DNA of 64,000 bases from Straminergon stramineum (Eukaryota; Streptophyta; Bryopsida; Hypnales; Calliergonaceae): positions 14,823,001 to 14,887,000 of the forward strand of contig OY987272.1 of the NCBI GenBank assembly GCA_963920665.1, given 5' to 3'. Position 1 is the stretch's first letter, and the number at the start of each line of letters is the position of its first letter. The notes under the pieces were generated by a model that worked only from the letters and a program-made list of their open reading frames with translations, had not been told where the DNA came from and ran no database searches. A program made the translations under genes and the position numbers. This document shows, in pieces, positions 1 through 13,280 of this stretch.

Positions 1-2520
1 AGAACAATTTGACGTTTTCGATTCCTTATAGGTGTTGATATTAATTTCATAATACATGAGACAATCAATTAAGAAAACCGCAATTGGTTTTTGTGAAAAG
101 CTTATCATCTTTTGACACAGTGGGATAAGATACTTGTAAAGTTTTCTTAGAGTAAAATATGAAATTCAATTGTTGCATATATTAATTTGGATTTTAACAC
201 ATGCAGCTTGGAATTGCTAGAATTTGTTTAAGTTTTGAACTCTTTGTAAAAAAACAAAGTATAATAAATGCTTAGGTTGCAATCTCAATTTAAATAAACT
301 CAGATTCTGAAGTCACTCAAAGAAATGGCCCTTCCCCTTCTATTCTATTCAGATGCAATATCAGTTATTGACCAAAAATCCAAGTGTAATTTCATGTTTT
401 TCACAATATATTAGTCCAAAAATATTTGCACAATCCATGACATTTTTCTTCAAATGAAATTTTCTTTGTAGAGTAAGTCAATGTCTTTTCGTGTCTCTAA
501 AGTTTTCAAGCATGGATTACAAAAAAATCTTGGACATGAGAGCACATTGTCAATTATGGGTGGACATAGGGCCAAAGAAATGGGGCCTCCATCCATCACG
601 CATTCTTGTAAGGCAAGAGCAATGAAGGAATTAGCTTCTCCCTTGTCTTCAAAAGTTGGTAGGCCATCAAGGTATGTACACCCTTCTCCAATAGCAACCA
701 TTGACCAATACCAAGAAACACCCCATAATATTTAGGGTTAGGTTTTTTTTAGACATCATACATATTGAAAGTGAATATAGTAAGAATTGTTGGTTTTGCT
801 CAAGGAACATTCCAGGAATGTAGCTACTACTTGTCACCAAAAAAAATTCAATGATATTAAATCTTATGCAAGGCTATTTTTGGCAAATAAGAGAATTAGT
901 TTTTCTTTGTCTTCCTAAAAATTGTAAAGCCTTGGCTTTTGGATTGCATTCCAATCAAGACATCAAAAAGCTCAAACATTGTTAATAATTTGGCCATCAT
1001 GTGTTACTCCTACACTCTCAAAGTGTGGCATAAACTAACAAGTCACAATCGGCATTGTGAACCACCACACTTTGTCACTATACAAATTATTCCGTTATAT
1101 AAAAATGTCCGTTATCATTATTTTGATTGGTTTGACTAGGTTCACTCTAAAAAAATGATCAAGGATAAAGAAAAATATTGTAGTAAGAACCACAATTTAG
1201 TTAAAATGAATGATGAAGCTTGTAAACCTATTTTAGATGTCTTGCATTTTGTCACAACTAAAAGAGGTAGATAGTATGTTGGTTGTATAACTTTTTTGCA
1301 TTATCTCACTAATCTAATTCCAAGCCACAAGCCACCTATACCTTTTGACAAGTCTTGTGAGGCTTAAACTGAAATTGAACAAAGTAGCTCAGAAACTCAA
1401 TGTTCGTTACTTGCAATTGGTGATTGATTTTGCTTTCATGTGGCTTTTATTGCTTCAATTTGTTGATTGTGGATCCTATTATCTTCTTTTTCTTCTATTG
1501 AGATAGTTTCACGTTTTATTTAGGCTTAATTAAGTTGTTAAGATGAAAAATAAATCATGTTTTTACTTTTTTTTTGTATTTTGAAGGATTGTAATTCCAC
1601 CATGGAGATAAGAACAGAGTTATGGAGGAGGAATGAATGACCAGTGGATGAAATCTAGTCTAAGTGGTGTGGTATAGGCTAAAGTTCACTTCCTTTAGTG
1701 AGTAGGAGGATAAGAGGCAACCTTGTTCTTCTAATACTATATAGTCTTTTTTGGTTTGCCAAATGTTTGAGGAGTCAAAGCGAGTTGTTTATTACAAATT
1801 TTGTAAGAAAAATCTCAAAAGATGCTTTCCTTCTTATTATGACTCCAAAAAATCATGACCATCATATTTGAAGTTTGTAAGTGAAAGTTATGTCTGATAG
1901 GATAAAAGAGGGTCAATTGCTATAAAATTCAAGAATATAATTTCTAAATGCCCATAAAATGTTGGTTAGGAGGTACATAGTTTTGAAATTTGGTATGATT
2001 ATGTATTAAGTTATTAGCTTTGTAAAAAGTTATAGAACTTTTAGTTTGGCCATGATTGTCAACTTTAGGTGAAGTTATACAAGGGACTTTGAAATTTTCA
2101 AAGATATTCATAATGTTTCCAAAAAAAATTTAGGCCACAAAAATGTATTTTGATTTCTTATGTGTATTTGTTGAGTTCAACATCAAAAAAAATTTGAAAT
2201 TGCTTCAAAAGTTTCACCTAAAACACAAATGTCTCTTCTAGGTGTACAACCCCAAATACACAAGTGAATTTCATTAGTGCAAGAGTTAGAACAATGTGAA
2301 AATCCATCACACAAATTTGGGTAAATTTTAGATGCATGAAAATGTAATGAAAGTTGGATGACAATCACATTAATTGAGATAAGCATGAAAGTAGTGTGGA
2401 CTACAACAAATAAAATTTATCTAAAATTCTATGAACTTCTACATTACACATCTACAAGTGAACCTTGCAAAATTTGAATAATTTCCATGTTACTTAATAA
2501 TTATCTCCATAATTGGTGGC
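1..2520. other. AT-rich intergenic DNA, no supported gene
   Basis: Very AT-rich sequence with only short open frames. The longest, at 450-735 on both strands, lack splice context or recognisable motifs. I could not assign any part of it to a gene or transposon family. Confidence 0.5.
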
Positions 2521-2524
2521 ACAA

Positions 2525-5500
2525 TTCCCAAATTTCTAGTTTCATTCATCCGTCCAAAGAGCAACGAAAGCTTTGTATCCACAGAACGGATAATTCAAGT
2601 TTTGGCGGTCGATTCCCCAAATTTGAATTCAAATTTCTCGTTCTCGTCTTCATGGACTGTAACCCTAATGAACGGCATAACTCCATCTCCGTCTTCAATG
2701 CTTCTCCCACACTTTCACTTGCTACATTTTAACAATTAAGAGATTAGGATCTAGGGTTTGCAATTGTGAGCATCTCAGGACATACTCATCGGTGATCAAG
2801 TACTGGTAGGTCGATGATTCATGGTGCCCATAAGTTTAACTTGTTCATTGATTTTGGGGTTTCTAGAGTGATATTGAGTGAATTGGTTTGTTAAGATTAA
2901 ATTGAGTTCCAAAAGCAATACTACTTCATATGAATTGTGTTCAATCGCTGGAATTGGAATCGAGTGAAGTAAGGTTGCTAGAATTCGACTTAATGTCGTT
3001 TATTGTGGAAGGATCGATGCATACTTAGGAATTTGGCAAAGCCTTCAATCCACAGCCTCATGATCTTCCCTTCTTAACATTTCATAGTCCTCTCGGGAAG
3101 GACTCTTGGTTATCTTTCACGTCCTTCATTCCGGCAGTGCTCGAATTTCTCTGAAGTGCTTACTTAATCTGGAATTCTTTCCTTATCAATCAGGTATCGA
3201 CCTTATTACAACATGGACAAAAAACCACGTTTAACTTGGGATGACGCAGCATATTCAACGGCAGACCGCGAAGAGCCTCTACTCTTAAGAGGGATCATGC
3301 CGCAATCTGAAGGTGTACGTGACGAGGAAGTCTTCAACATGGAACCAGACGATCGGATTACCACCCAAGGGCCGGGCAATCCTGAACAAGAGTCACAGCA
3401 GAAAACCCCGGAAACAGAGTTTTACCGAATTCGTGTCGTAACCCCTAAACCACTGTCTTTCGCAGGCAAAGCAGCAAAGGCACTGGAGGGTATGAAGAAA
3501 GTCTTCAGGAAAATAAGTAAACGTTTCAAACGCAAGAAACCAACTGAAGAGGTGTGAAATGTTATCATAATTAAGTGCATCACTGGTGTGTTAATTTACT
3601 TATTGTGGTCAAGTAGTAAATCACTGAATGATTGATCAATTCTTTTAACTGAACAAAATGAGTGGGCAATCTTTTGATTAGAGTTTCCAAATTTGTGCAG
3701 CCACAAAGAGGGAGGTCCGATGTGAGGTACACCACGAGAGGACAACCCTTACCTCCTTTCGGCCGGACGGGTGAAGACATCAGAAAGTGATTCATGTGAT
3801 CCTGAGTGTGTGCCTGAGTCCCAGCAAAATGGCTCCCTCAACTACATTTCCTTCATCAACTTTAAATGATCAATAGTCGATCGATCTAGTGGAGACTAGT
3901 AAACATAGTCTGGTGAATACTCTCAATCCGAGAGCCCACATTCGAAGTACATTACATCAATTCTCATTTTTCGTCCATCACTAGCTTACAGATGATAGTA
4001 CGTGGATCTGGCGCAGGGATTATTTGAACCTGAAAGACTGCTTGAATTCAGAGTACAATATGTCCATGAAATTTTCTTTGATGTCATGACTTCGCCAGTA
4101 ACTTGATATTTCCAAGGTGACTGGCGAGGTTGTCGGTCGTTGAAGAATTTTCACTAAAATTGAGTTTGTACTAGCTGTCAAATTCTTCTGGACCATTGCT
4201 TTTGCTATACCTGGATAGGCTTCGGGATATTGCTTTGGCCAACACGCCTACAGGAATAAGTGCTTCTTAAATTTGTATAGTGAATTTTTTAATGCTGCAC
4301 AAGTGCATTGCTTGTGGAAGTAACAGATTGTGAAGTTCGCATGGCCAAATACTAGTTGATAATGGAATGCTATATTAACGCTTCAATTCCATGTAAGTTT
4401 TCATATTTTTATCTGCTTCAGATTCTCCTGTGTTGTCCCAGATGTGGTCCTCATCCCGTACGACCAACCTGGCCCTCGTTTGCTGTGATCTTAAACCAGA
4501 AATTTTCGCAGACAGTTCTGTGTGAACCAAAGCATTGGTCTCGGGGAATTCAACTGTCTTCATTTATTAGCAAATCGAAATCAAAAATTGACCTAGTTTT
4601 CAACTTCTAACTCCTCCAATGCTGAAATCTTACTAGCGTTTCAAATGGTACCTATAATGTTGTTAATCCTATCATGATGTAACTCGATCACTCTAATTCT
4701 CATTTAATTGGCAATCAGTGTTCATACTGAATATTGATTTAGTGCGAAATGAACCATCCTGGTTCTAATATAGTTTTGTTTTGGTGGAAATTTAGCACGT
4801 TCATGTTGACATTGAGTGTTAGAGTTCCAAACACTAAATTTCATCAATTATTAGTTGGTAGCTTCCAACTTCCATCTACAAACTCAAGTAAGAAGGGATT
4901 GTATAATTAATGCCTCAGAAGAGGGCTTAAAGAATAGACCTCCAACGGCATTGAACGTGATGTGTGATACCCAACTTTGAGTGTCACGGAGAAGATCAGG
5001 TAATTAAGTACACCCTTCATCCTCTGTCAGGAAAATTTGTGTCAATGAGAGACAGAGAGAGACCCTGAACAAGGTTTAAGCCAAGAGTACCTGGGTTCTC
5101 TCAAGGACGGTGACCAGCATGCCCTGTACTAGACTAAGCTGTTACAGCTTTGTGGCCATCTCGTGCACTCTCGGGTACACCTTTTGCTACAATTTTGCAG
5201 GTTCTGAGAGGTTAGCAAGGTAGCACCTCAGTCTGCGTTACTTTTCTTCACAAGTGTTTGCGAGGCAGAAAGCGATGTAAGGTAGATCAGCTTACTACCA
5301 CCCAGATTTTCCATCTAGGTACCTTGGAGACGCTATTTGTCAACTCACGTATTTACCCCAGTAAGGACGCTGCGGACCAGAGTGGTCCGATGGATGACAG
5401 AGAACTCTTGCATGTGAGACAGAAGTGCCATTGTTCATCCTTGGAATTTTGTGCCAAAAGGGGGAGGTCTTGCACAGTAGTACGAAGTCCAATGATTTCT

Positions 5501-5640
5501 TTCGGATTTTTTTTAAGTAGATGATTCAAATTGTTTCAAAAAAGAAGATTTCCACGGTGACCAGCTCGTCCTTACAGAGTTAACCCATAAACATTGACAT
5601 GGACATTTTGTGTCCGATGGATGACGAAAACCTCTCTACT
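2525..5640. repeat. Segmental duplication, copy A
   Basis: Sequence before, within and after the small gene at 3213 recurs around 8640-13100. Matching landmarks are the upstream GGCGGTCGATTCCC block (about 2603 and 8720), the leader intron, the gene, the tail GTGATTCATGTGATC, a block near 4320-4450 and 10660-10790, GTGATACCCA near 4961 and 12265, and a block at 5155-5280 matching 12951-13095. Spacing grows from about 6.1 to 7.8 kb along the block, so the copies have diverged by insertions. The end (5385-5640) also matches one arm of the foldback repeat near 47 kb. Confidence 0.6.
3213..3790 (+). CDS. Small basic protein of unknown family, copy 1 of a tandem pair (two exons)
   Basis: I do not recognise this family. 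CDS is join(3213..3551, 3701..3790), 142 aa. Exon 1 ends GAG before GTGTGA; exon 2 follows TTTGTGCAG. The model is supported by copy 2 at 9613-10196, which has the same donor position, frame and stop-codon surroundings. The N-terminal half is acidic and Pro/Gln-rich. The conserved middle carries a PKP motif and an ALEGM motif, followed by a Lys/Arg-rich stretch. Exon 2 adds a basic tail with a GQP motif. There is no signal peptide or membrane segment. A leader intron is likely: TACTG then GTAGGT at 2806, and ATCAATCAG ending at 3193, just before the ATG. The basic patch would suit a nuclear or nucleic-acid-binding protein, but that is a guess. Confidence 0.6.
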
Positions 5641-8639
5641 AGATGTAAGGAATATTTTTTCATCCGTTTATTTTTTTGTGAAAGTGGTAATGCAATTCTG
5701 CTACGTTAGGGAAGTCTAGGATTAGGGTCATTGAATGCATTCTCATTATTAGGTGGTGCAAATTGCAAGAAAATATCACGGAGATTCATTTGGATAGTCA
5801 CAGAGTCACTATTGCCCTTCTTTCAACTTCCATGAAGGCAATAGGCGATGCATGCTTTCCCAGTCACTATCAATGCAGGAACAGTGTATTCAACTGCAGT
5901 CAGCAGCAACATGCAAATTGTTCACTATCCGCTTTCTTCCATAGTTACCAGTCTGTTGTTTAAAGGTTAAGAGATATAAAAGTTTGAGAGAAGCCCTTTG
6001 CAAGGGGAATCAAGACATTTTGACAAGAAATGAATTTTCTATGATTTTTCAAAGTTTGTTGGGACTAAATTGGGAAAGCTTGGGAAGACCCATGCTAAAC
6101 TACACAACATTGACTTGTGTCCTCCCCTAGTGCATTGTCATGATTCTAAAGGGTTGCTAAGATTGTGATAATGGGGCCAGAAGATGTCAAAATTGCACTG
6201 CTAACACCATTGGGTTGTTCTACCTTATGTCTAGAGTTGTTGACTAATTGCCCTACATCAATACACGTACACCCATTATGGACCCTCTTCCAATTGCATC
6301 CATTATCTATGCAAGTCCAACAATTTAGCCCAAAAATCTAGGAGAGGGGAAGACAGGGGATACAATTGGGGGAAGGTCCATAATGAATATGCATACCTTA
6401 TATATGCCAATTCTATATAATTTAAAAGAGATTTTCCCCACTTCAAATTCTTATCCACTTATTATCTCCCATATTGAAGAAATTGAAAAGTAATTACTCT
6501 AACCTAAAATATTTGAAATGAACATTTGAGCATGGTTCATGTATTAAAACTTTGTATATATTTTAGTCAGGCCTTAATTGCACATAATTGTAGGGACTCT
6601 AAATTCTCTTTCTTAGCACGCACATTTTACAATGCCTATTGATCTCTATGTCTAAGCCAAATTCTTTGATGAAGGTCAATGCATAGGGTTTTACAAACAA
6701 GTCCACAATCATGCATATAAGAATAGTAGCTAATATCCCTAACAAATGTGAAATAAAAAATAATTGCACAATCTTTGAAAATAATAGTCATTACCCTTAG
6801 ATTTCTTTGTGGAACTAATTAGTTGCAATTTTGGTTGCGAATTGTTAACATGTGCATCCCATTCAATATTTTGTGCACGCCTTTTTCTACTGTATATAAC
6901 TTGGAAGAATTTGATACAAATCAAAAGTTCAAAAGTTTCAAGTTTCAAAGGATATGGAATAGTGTTTGTTGTTGTATCCATATCTATAACCACATACCAA
7001 TGTATCCGCATCTATGTACTCATCTTTGTATAGCACTTTGACATGGAAGATGGAATGATATATGAAAAATCTAGTTGGCATTTTTGGTTGCACAATCACA
7101 ATATCTACCTTTATTTTCAAAACCAATACCTCTTACCAAAGAATCATAGAAAACAAGTTGTGGGAAACACATTCTCAAGAATGGTTGCCAAATAGGGTCA
7201 ATGAACAAGGTGCTTGTGGCACCCATTGCACATTCATTCAAGGGGTGAATGCTAGAAACATTTGTACAATTATGTACAATTTATTTCAAGGTCAAATTTA
7301 AGTATAAATTTTGACACATGGAATCAATGTACTTAAAAATAATATTGGAAGTGTGTTATAACAATAATTTTAAATGCAATTCATATTTTTTTAAAGGTGA
7401 TTTACTTATTCTATAGAGATTTATTATTTTGATGTATTTTAGTATTGCAAAGTATCCAAAACAATGAATCTCACCTGAAAATTTATAGAGAGGGTTTTTC
7501 CACTAAGAAAGTCTTTGTCCTCTATATAAGTGCAAAGAAGGCTCTCTTGTACATGCATTTCTAGACACTCAAAAAGATTTTTCCATAATTTCATTGGTTG
7601 CATCTCATTTCTATAAAGTTTTTTAAAGACATTATTTAGAATTGATTTCTTCACTATTTTCTAACAATTTAAACAACATTACAACAAAGTATTTTTATAG
7701 GTGAAATTTTCCATCAACTTATTTTATGCATTCCTTTGGGAGATTCTGTTTCTTATGCCAAAAAATTGATAATAGAATATTTATAGTGCTCTTCTAATTA
7801 TCCATTTTTTTTCCATTTTTTTCCCTAATAGTTCTTAATACTCCCAATACTACTTTCTCTAGTGGCCAAATGCAACAAAATTAACAAGTATTTTGTGCTT
7901 ATGATGGGCAATGAAGGGATCATTTCTCCCTTCCCTTTGAAAGGTGCTAAGTCATCACTACTGTCTAACACAAGTAAACTCAATTAGTGTAAGAATTTGA
8001 TCGTATGATCTCTTTATATACTTACACTTATCTAGTTGGATTTTGGATTTACTTCGATGAAAAGCTATAAAAGTTGGAACTTAGTTGAATGTAAATTACA
8101 ATATTAGAGATAGTATGAAAATAATGTAAACCATATTAAGCTAATTCTAATATCTAAAATATTGCAAGCTTCCACATTAGTGCATGTCACAAACTTGAAT
8201 AATTCCCAAAATAAAGTTTGTTAATGTTTTTAATAGTGCCACCATTAGAACATTTATAACAACTCTCTATCGCATCAAAAAACATATAATAATTTCTTTA
8301 GTTTGCTAGAATTGTATTTTAAATTCATTAGAGCTTCCAAATTTCCAATGAAAATATGTAAGAATGAATATGTGGCCATCCAAATGGAGAAAATAGTACA
8401 CATTTGCAACCACACCTCTTTGCATAAAAAAACATCATATTTTATTTTATTTTTTCTAGAATTAGATTTTAATTGAACTCAAAAGTCTTAGCAAAATTTG
8501 GAGAAAAATTTGGAAGAAACTGTGACAATAGTTGAATCATGACATTGTGCACTTTGTATAATAGGTAGATTACTACATGACACACTAATTGAATTAATTG
8601 AATTAGTTTGAACTAGAATTTCCATAAACAACTAAGTAT
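5641..8639. other. AT-rich spacer between the two small-gene copies
   Basis: No coding sequence could be supported; several short open frames on both strands at 6739-7301 look like chance. One clear imperfect hairpin lies at 6274-6385. The rest has no structure that I can name. Confidence 0.45.
6274..6385. repeat. Short imperfect inverted repeat
   Basis: The arms are 6274-6301 (CATTATGGACCCTCTTCC...) and 6358-6385 (...GGAAGGTCCATAATG), about 28 bp each with a few mismatches and a 56-bp loop. This could be a small MITE or a transcribed hairpin. Confidence 0.55.
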
Positions 8640-9612
8640 CCCTCAAATTTCCATTAATCCATCCAAAGGGCAACGAAAATCATCTATCCAAAGAACGAAC
8701 GAGGACAATGAAAGTTTGGGCGGTCGATTCCCAAATTTGAATTCAAATGTCACGTTCTCGTCTTCGTGGAATGTAACCCTAATTAACGGCATAACTTAAT
8801 GTCCATTTCCAATGCTTCTTCCACACTTCTATCAGCTACAATTCAACAATCAGGAGATCAGGAGCAATTGTGAACATCGCAGGGCATACTTCGGTGATCG
8901 AGTACTGGTAGGTTGCTTTATCGTCCCAATGAATTTAACCGTTGTTCATTGATTGTTAGGTTTATTAGAATAGGAATTAAGTGAATCGGTTTGTTAGGCT
9001 GAAAATTGAGTGTCAAGGTTATTCGAGTAAATTTTTTTGTTTAAAAAGAATAGTTAGCGAATCTGAGTCGTTTTGGAAACATTTCGTTTGAGTCACATTG
9101 GAATCGTCGAGAATGAGCGCTACAAATTGCATGTGAAGTGCCTTTCAATCACTAGAATGTGAAATTAGCAAAATTAGTATGCTAGAGTGCGAATCGAATG
9201 ATTGAATTTCAAGGTGACTAGTCCCAGTTAATTCTTGTTGAAAAAATACACAATCCCAGTCGTTTTTCGGAATGCTCAGTTTCTTCATACCGTGTCCACA
9301 AGCTTACTCGTTAACATGAACTGAATGACAATTACAGCTTAATATGAATTGTGTTTCAGTTGCTGGAATGTGAATCGAGCGAAGCCAGTTTGCAAGAATC
9401 CAAATTGATTACGCTAGTTGTGGGAAGGGTGGATAGAAATTTGCTGCGGTCTCCGATCCAGGGCCTCATGGTCGTCTGTCCTTAACATTTCACATTCCAC
9501 GCCAAGGACTTTTGATTGTCCTTAACGGCCTCCATACCCGCCGTGCTCGAATTTCTCTGAACTGCTTTTTTCATCTGCTTACTTTATCACTCAGGTATCG
9601 ACCTTTTACAAC

Positions 9613-10196
9613 ATGGACAACGAACGACATTCGACTTGGAATGCCCCTCCGCTGATACCTCTTGGAGACTCTCCACCCTCAAGAAGAATGCCGCAATCTG
9701 ACGGTGCACGAGGCTTGCCAGACCTGAATTTTCCACCAGAGGATCAGGGTGTCACCGAAGAGCCAAGCAATCCGCAACATGGGCCAAGCAATCCTGAAGA
9801 AGGGCCAAGCAATCCTGAAGAAGGGCTAAATAGTCCGGAACAAGACCCACCGGATAAAGCTTTTTTTCGAGCTCGTGTTTTAAACCCTAAACCATTCTTC
9901 ACAGGCAAAATAGCTGAGGCACTTGAGGGCATGCGGAAACTCCTCGTGAGAATACGTAGACGTTCCAAACACAAGAAAGAGGTGCGATATATTATCAGAA
10001 GTATTAAAGTAATTGTCGAGTACTTTCCTTGTTAACTTGACAAAACGAATGGGCAATGTTTTGATAACAGTTTCCAAAATTTTTACCGCCACAGGGAGAG
10101 ACGCCTAAAAGGAAGTATGCCAGGAAGGGACAGCCAAAGTTCGAGGACAGAAGGAAACGAACGAAGCGCACACCAGGTGACGACATGGAAATGTGA
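9613..10196 (+). CDS. Small basic protein of unknown family, copy 2 of a tandem pair (two exons)
   Basis: Paralog of the gene at 3213. CDS is join(9613..9981, 10095..10196), 156 aa. It shares the start context (TATCGACC then ACAACATGGACAA), a MPQS(D/E)G(A/V)R motif, PKP, ALEGM and the basic stretch. Exon 2 ends in RTPGDDMEM, matching RTGEDIRK in copy 1. Residues of about 55-75 contain a repeated GPSNPEE heptad, present once and degenerate in copy 1. A leader intron is again likely (8908-9594), with the same splice junction sequences as copy 1. Conservation of frame, splice sites and both exon ends, while introns and leader have diverged, argues for a protein-coding gene under constraint. Function unknown. 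Confidence 0.62.
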
Positions 10197-10959
10197 TTCA
10201 TGTGATCTGAGTGTGTGTCTGGGTCACAGTTTGATGAATTCCTTGAAAAAACACTGCCTCCATCACCTTTACATGGTTGCAGCCTAGATCTTGTAAAAAA
10301 ATCAAAACACGAGAGCCCACATGCTTAGTACATTATTCCAATTCTCATTATTCCTCCATCCCCTTCAGATGGTAGTGGACCTGACCCAGAGATTATTTCA
10401 AAATGATAGCCTGCCTGAGGTCGAAGTACAATACGTGAATTTTTGATATCGTGAATCAGCCAGTTGAAGTTTGGTGACTTGCGAGGTTGTATCGTAGATG
10501 AATTTGATTAAAACAGAGAAAAGAATAGATGTTAAGTCTTTGGACCAGAGCTTCTTTTGTACCTTCATCAAGAGGATTTGGCTGAAACGCCTCAGGAATA
10601 AGAGCTTTATATGTCTGAATACTGGAATTATTGAGGCTGCACTGTTGTTAAGTGGTGTAAACAGATTGTAAAGTTTGCATGTGATGCTACAATGCCTTCA
10701 GTAAATAATGCTTCAAAAGCTGCAATTCAATGTAAGGTTCAGATGCTCATCGGTTTTAGATTCATTTTATGTAGTGTTCCAGATGTGGTAGAATGAAAAT
10801 CCATTGAAACCTGTCGGTGATTTCAATCGTGACGTCCAGCCCGGCCATCACTTTGATTACCGTTTACAAATGCTGGCAGTCAATTTTGTGTGAACCAATT
10901 TTGTGTGGCATTGTGGTCCTTTGGCCTGGGCTATCACTGAAAGGACAGGCCCGTGACCA

Positions 10960-12950
10960 AAAGTTGAACTTCAAAATCCTTCTCTCTCAGTCTGTATTTT
11001 CCTAATTTGTGACTATTTATGAATCTCAAACATTATATTTATTTTTCAGAGATGAAATTACATGCCCTTGTTAAGTAATAAAACTTGAGAAGACATTATC
11101 ATAGGGTTTTTTTTGAGGAGAAAGTGAAGCAAATTCATGTCAAATACAAAATACACTCAAAAAAATTGAATTTTCTGTCAAATGGGTGTAAATCAAGTTA
11201 GGTACCTTCACCTTTTTACACCACCATCTATAAGGTATTCTCACCCTTTTGTACCACCATCAATATGCAGACATCAAGAATAGACTTCTTCACAATTGCT
11301 CATTCATTTGACCCAAATATGACGAAGCATTTGCTCCAACTCAGCACTAGTTTTCAAAAGGAACCAACGGAAGTTGAAGAGTGTTTTCAAGCAACCAATG
11401 AGAGTTGAAGCATTTTGTACTTCAAAGATGTCCAACTAAAGGTAGTTTAGTATCAATAATAGGTGATCTTGTGATCTCAACTTTTAAAATTTGTAGTATA
11501 TCATGACATGATATTTTTCCCAAATTTTATTCAAAATTTCTTGTTTGAAAAAAAGTATCTATATTAGGTGAAAATACCTTATAGAATTGTAGAACATCAT
11601 GGTTTAAGCTAAGTTATTGCGTAATTAAAACATCACAAGAACATGGTCGGAGATCCAAAGTTCAAATTACAATAAATTAGTCAATTTTATATAATTTTTA
11701 CAATTTTGAATCCTAGTAGCAACAAAATTTTATCAACATTTAATGTCTAGATCCTTTTTTGATTTTTTACGCAATTTTGCCTATATTTCTAAGTAGTTAT
11801 ATTACTTACCTTAATTTCATCATATGATCACCAAAAAAGGTTTCTATTTAAAAATTCAAGCTTGAGTTCACTTTGGATGAATGAGAGATCATTTAAACAA
11901 AACTTTGTCATATTATCCATCATCTAGAATATGGACTTCATAACTATTTAAGGGCTAACTTCATTTTACTAGGTGGGCTCAAATTCAAGATAAAACTTTT
12001 CTAGATAAAATTTAGATCAAAAGCATATGGCTTGATGTTGTCAAAATGCATTTCTAATGACACAATCCATAGGTTTAACACCTTTCATAGAAAAGTCAAA
12101 AATACTACTATGAGAGAATTCCAAATACAATCCTTTGCAAATGTGTTCAAGCAACTCATTAGGAAAAACTGGATGAAAAAATAAAATTCCCCCCCAACCT
12201 GTGCTAGTGTTTCAAGATTAATCCATGAGGAACAAACCTCCTAAAACATAAAATATGAAGTGTGATACCCATCTTTGAATGTCATGAAGAAGATCAATTG
12301 ACAAATTAACCCTTTAACAATAGGATTTTTTAGAATTTTGTTCATTTTTGTTTACACTCTACATGAATGTATGATTTACCTCAAAGTGGTCATAAAGAAA
12401 GATTTATCTCATAAGGATTTAAGTATTATTTTGGATGAATGAGAAAATAGTTGAACAAACTAATCATAGTCCAGAACTATGTTCATTGTCTAGAAAATGG
12501 ATGTTGGAGTGGCTTGGGAGGTTAGGACACTCTCCAATCTCCACTCAAGAAAAATTGCATGAAAGAGAGATGGTGGTTGCCAATGTTTGAAGCTGAAAAT
12601 GCACTTGTCAACCCTTTTTCTTAGCATCATGTGGTCACCAATTGCACCATTTCAAAATAAATCTCTACTATTTGCTAAATAAAATTACTCTTTTTTGCCA
12701 TAAATTTTCCCATTCTATTTAGAATATGGACCAGGCTATCAAATTTGGATGAAAAAGTGCATGAAATTGCCTGAAAAGTGTTTTTTTGTCCAATGGATGG
12801 ATAGAAATAGAGTTGGTTTCACCAAATTTTACGTGATCGCCACCCCATCACTCTTTCTCTCAAAAAGTAAGAGAAAATGTACTTGTAGGCTCACGCAAGG
12901 ACTGCAATCAGCATGGAGGCCTTGCCCTAAGCTTGTACTGCATTTATTTG
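10960..12950. other. AT-rich non-coding stretch inside duplication copy B
   Basis: No gene supported. The part at about 12600-12875 is a dispersed repeat that recurs at about 36305-36570. The remainder shows only low-complexity AT-rich sequence. Confidence 0.45.
12600..12875 (+). repeat. Dispersed repeat, copy 1
   Basis: Aligns with 36305-36570 in the same orientation. Shared landmarks are TTGCACCATTTCAAAATAAA, a TTTTTTCGCCA-like box, TTTGGATGAAAAAGTG(C/T)ATGA, GGATGGAT(A/G), and CACCAAATTTTA(C/A)GTGAT. There is no coding capacity. Confidence 0.6.
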
Positions 12951-13280
12951 TGTCCTTCTCGAGCACTCCCAGGTACTAACACCGTTTGGCTCCAGCTTGG
13001 AATTTTGCAGGGTCCGTGCTAGGTTAGCAAGTTATAGCACCTTTAGTTTGTCTACTTCAATTTTTCTTCACAAGAGTTTGTGAGGCTGAAAGTGATGGTA
13101 TGGATGTTCAATGTTGTTGACTGATTGACCCCGTCGTCATCCGTAGTACTTTACTATATGCCATAAGAGATGTTTCTCATATCAATGTCCTCCATCTGCA
13201 AATAATATTGTTCAATCGGCCATTTGACCACATTGTAAGGTAACTACGGTGGAAGCATCCAAAACTGTCAATATAAGCAA

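Larger units (their letters stand above)
8640..13100. repeat. Segmental duplication, copy B
   Basis: Second copy of the block carrying the small gene. It is longer than copy A because AT-rich DNA, including a dispersed repeat at 12600-12875, lies between the conserved landmarks. The closing block at 12951-13095 aligns with 5155-5280, including CACTC(T/C)C(G/A)GGTAC and a TTCTTCACAAG box. Confidence 0.55.

Noticed and set aside
450..735. Overlapping open frames of 83-84 aa on both strands
   Set aside because: No motif, no splice context and no homolog among sequences I know; both frames cannot be genes and neither is preferred.
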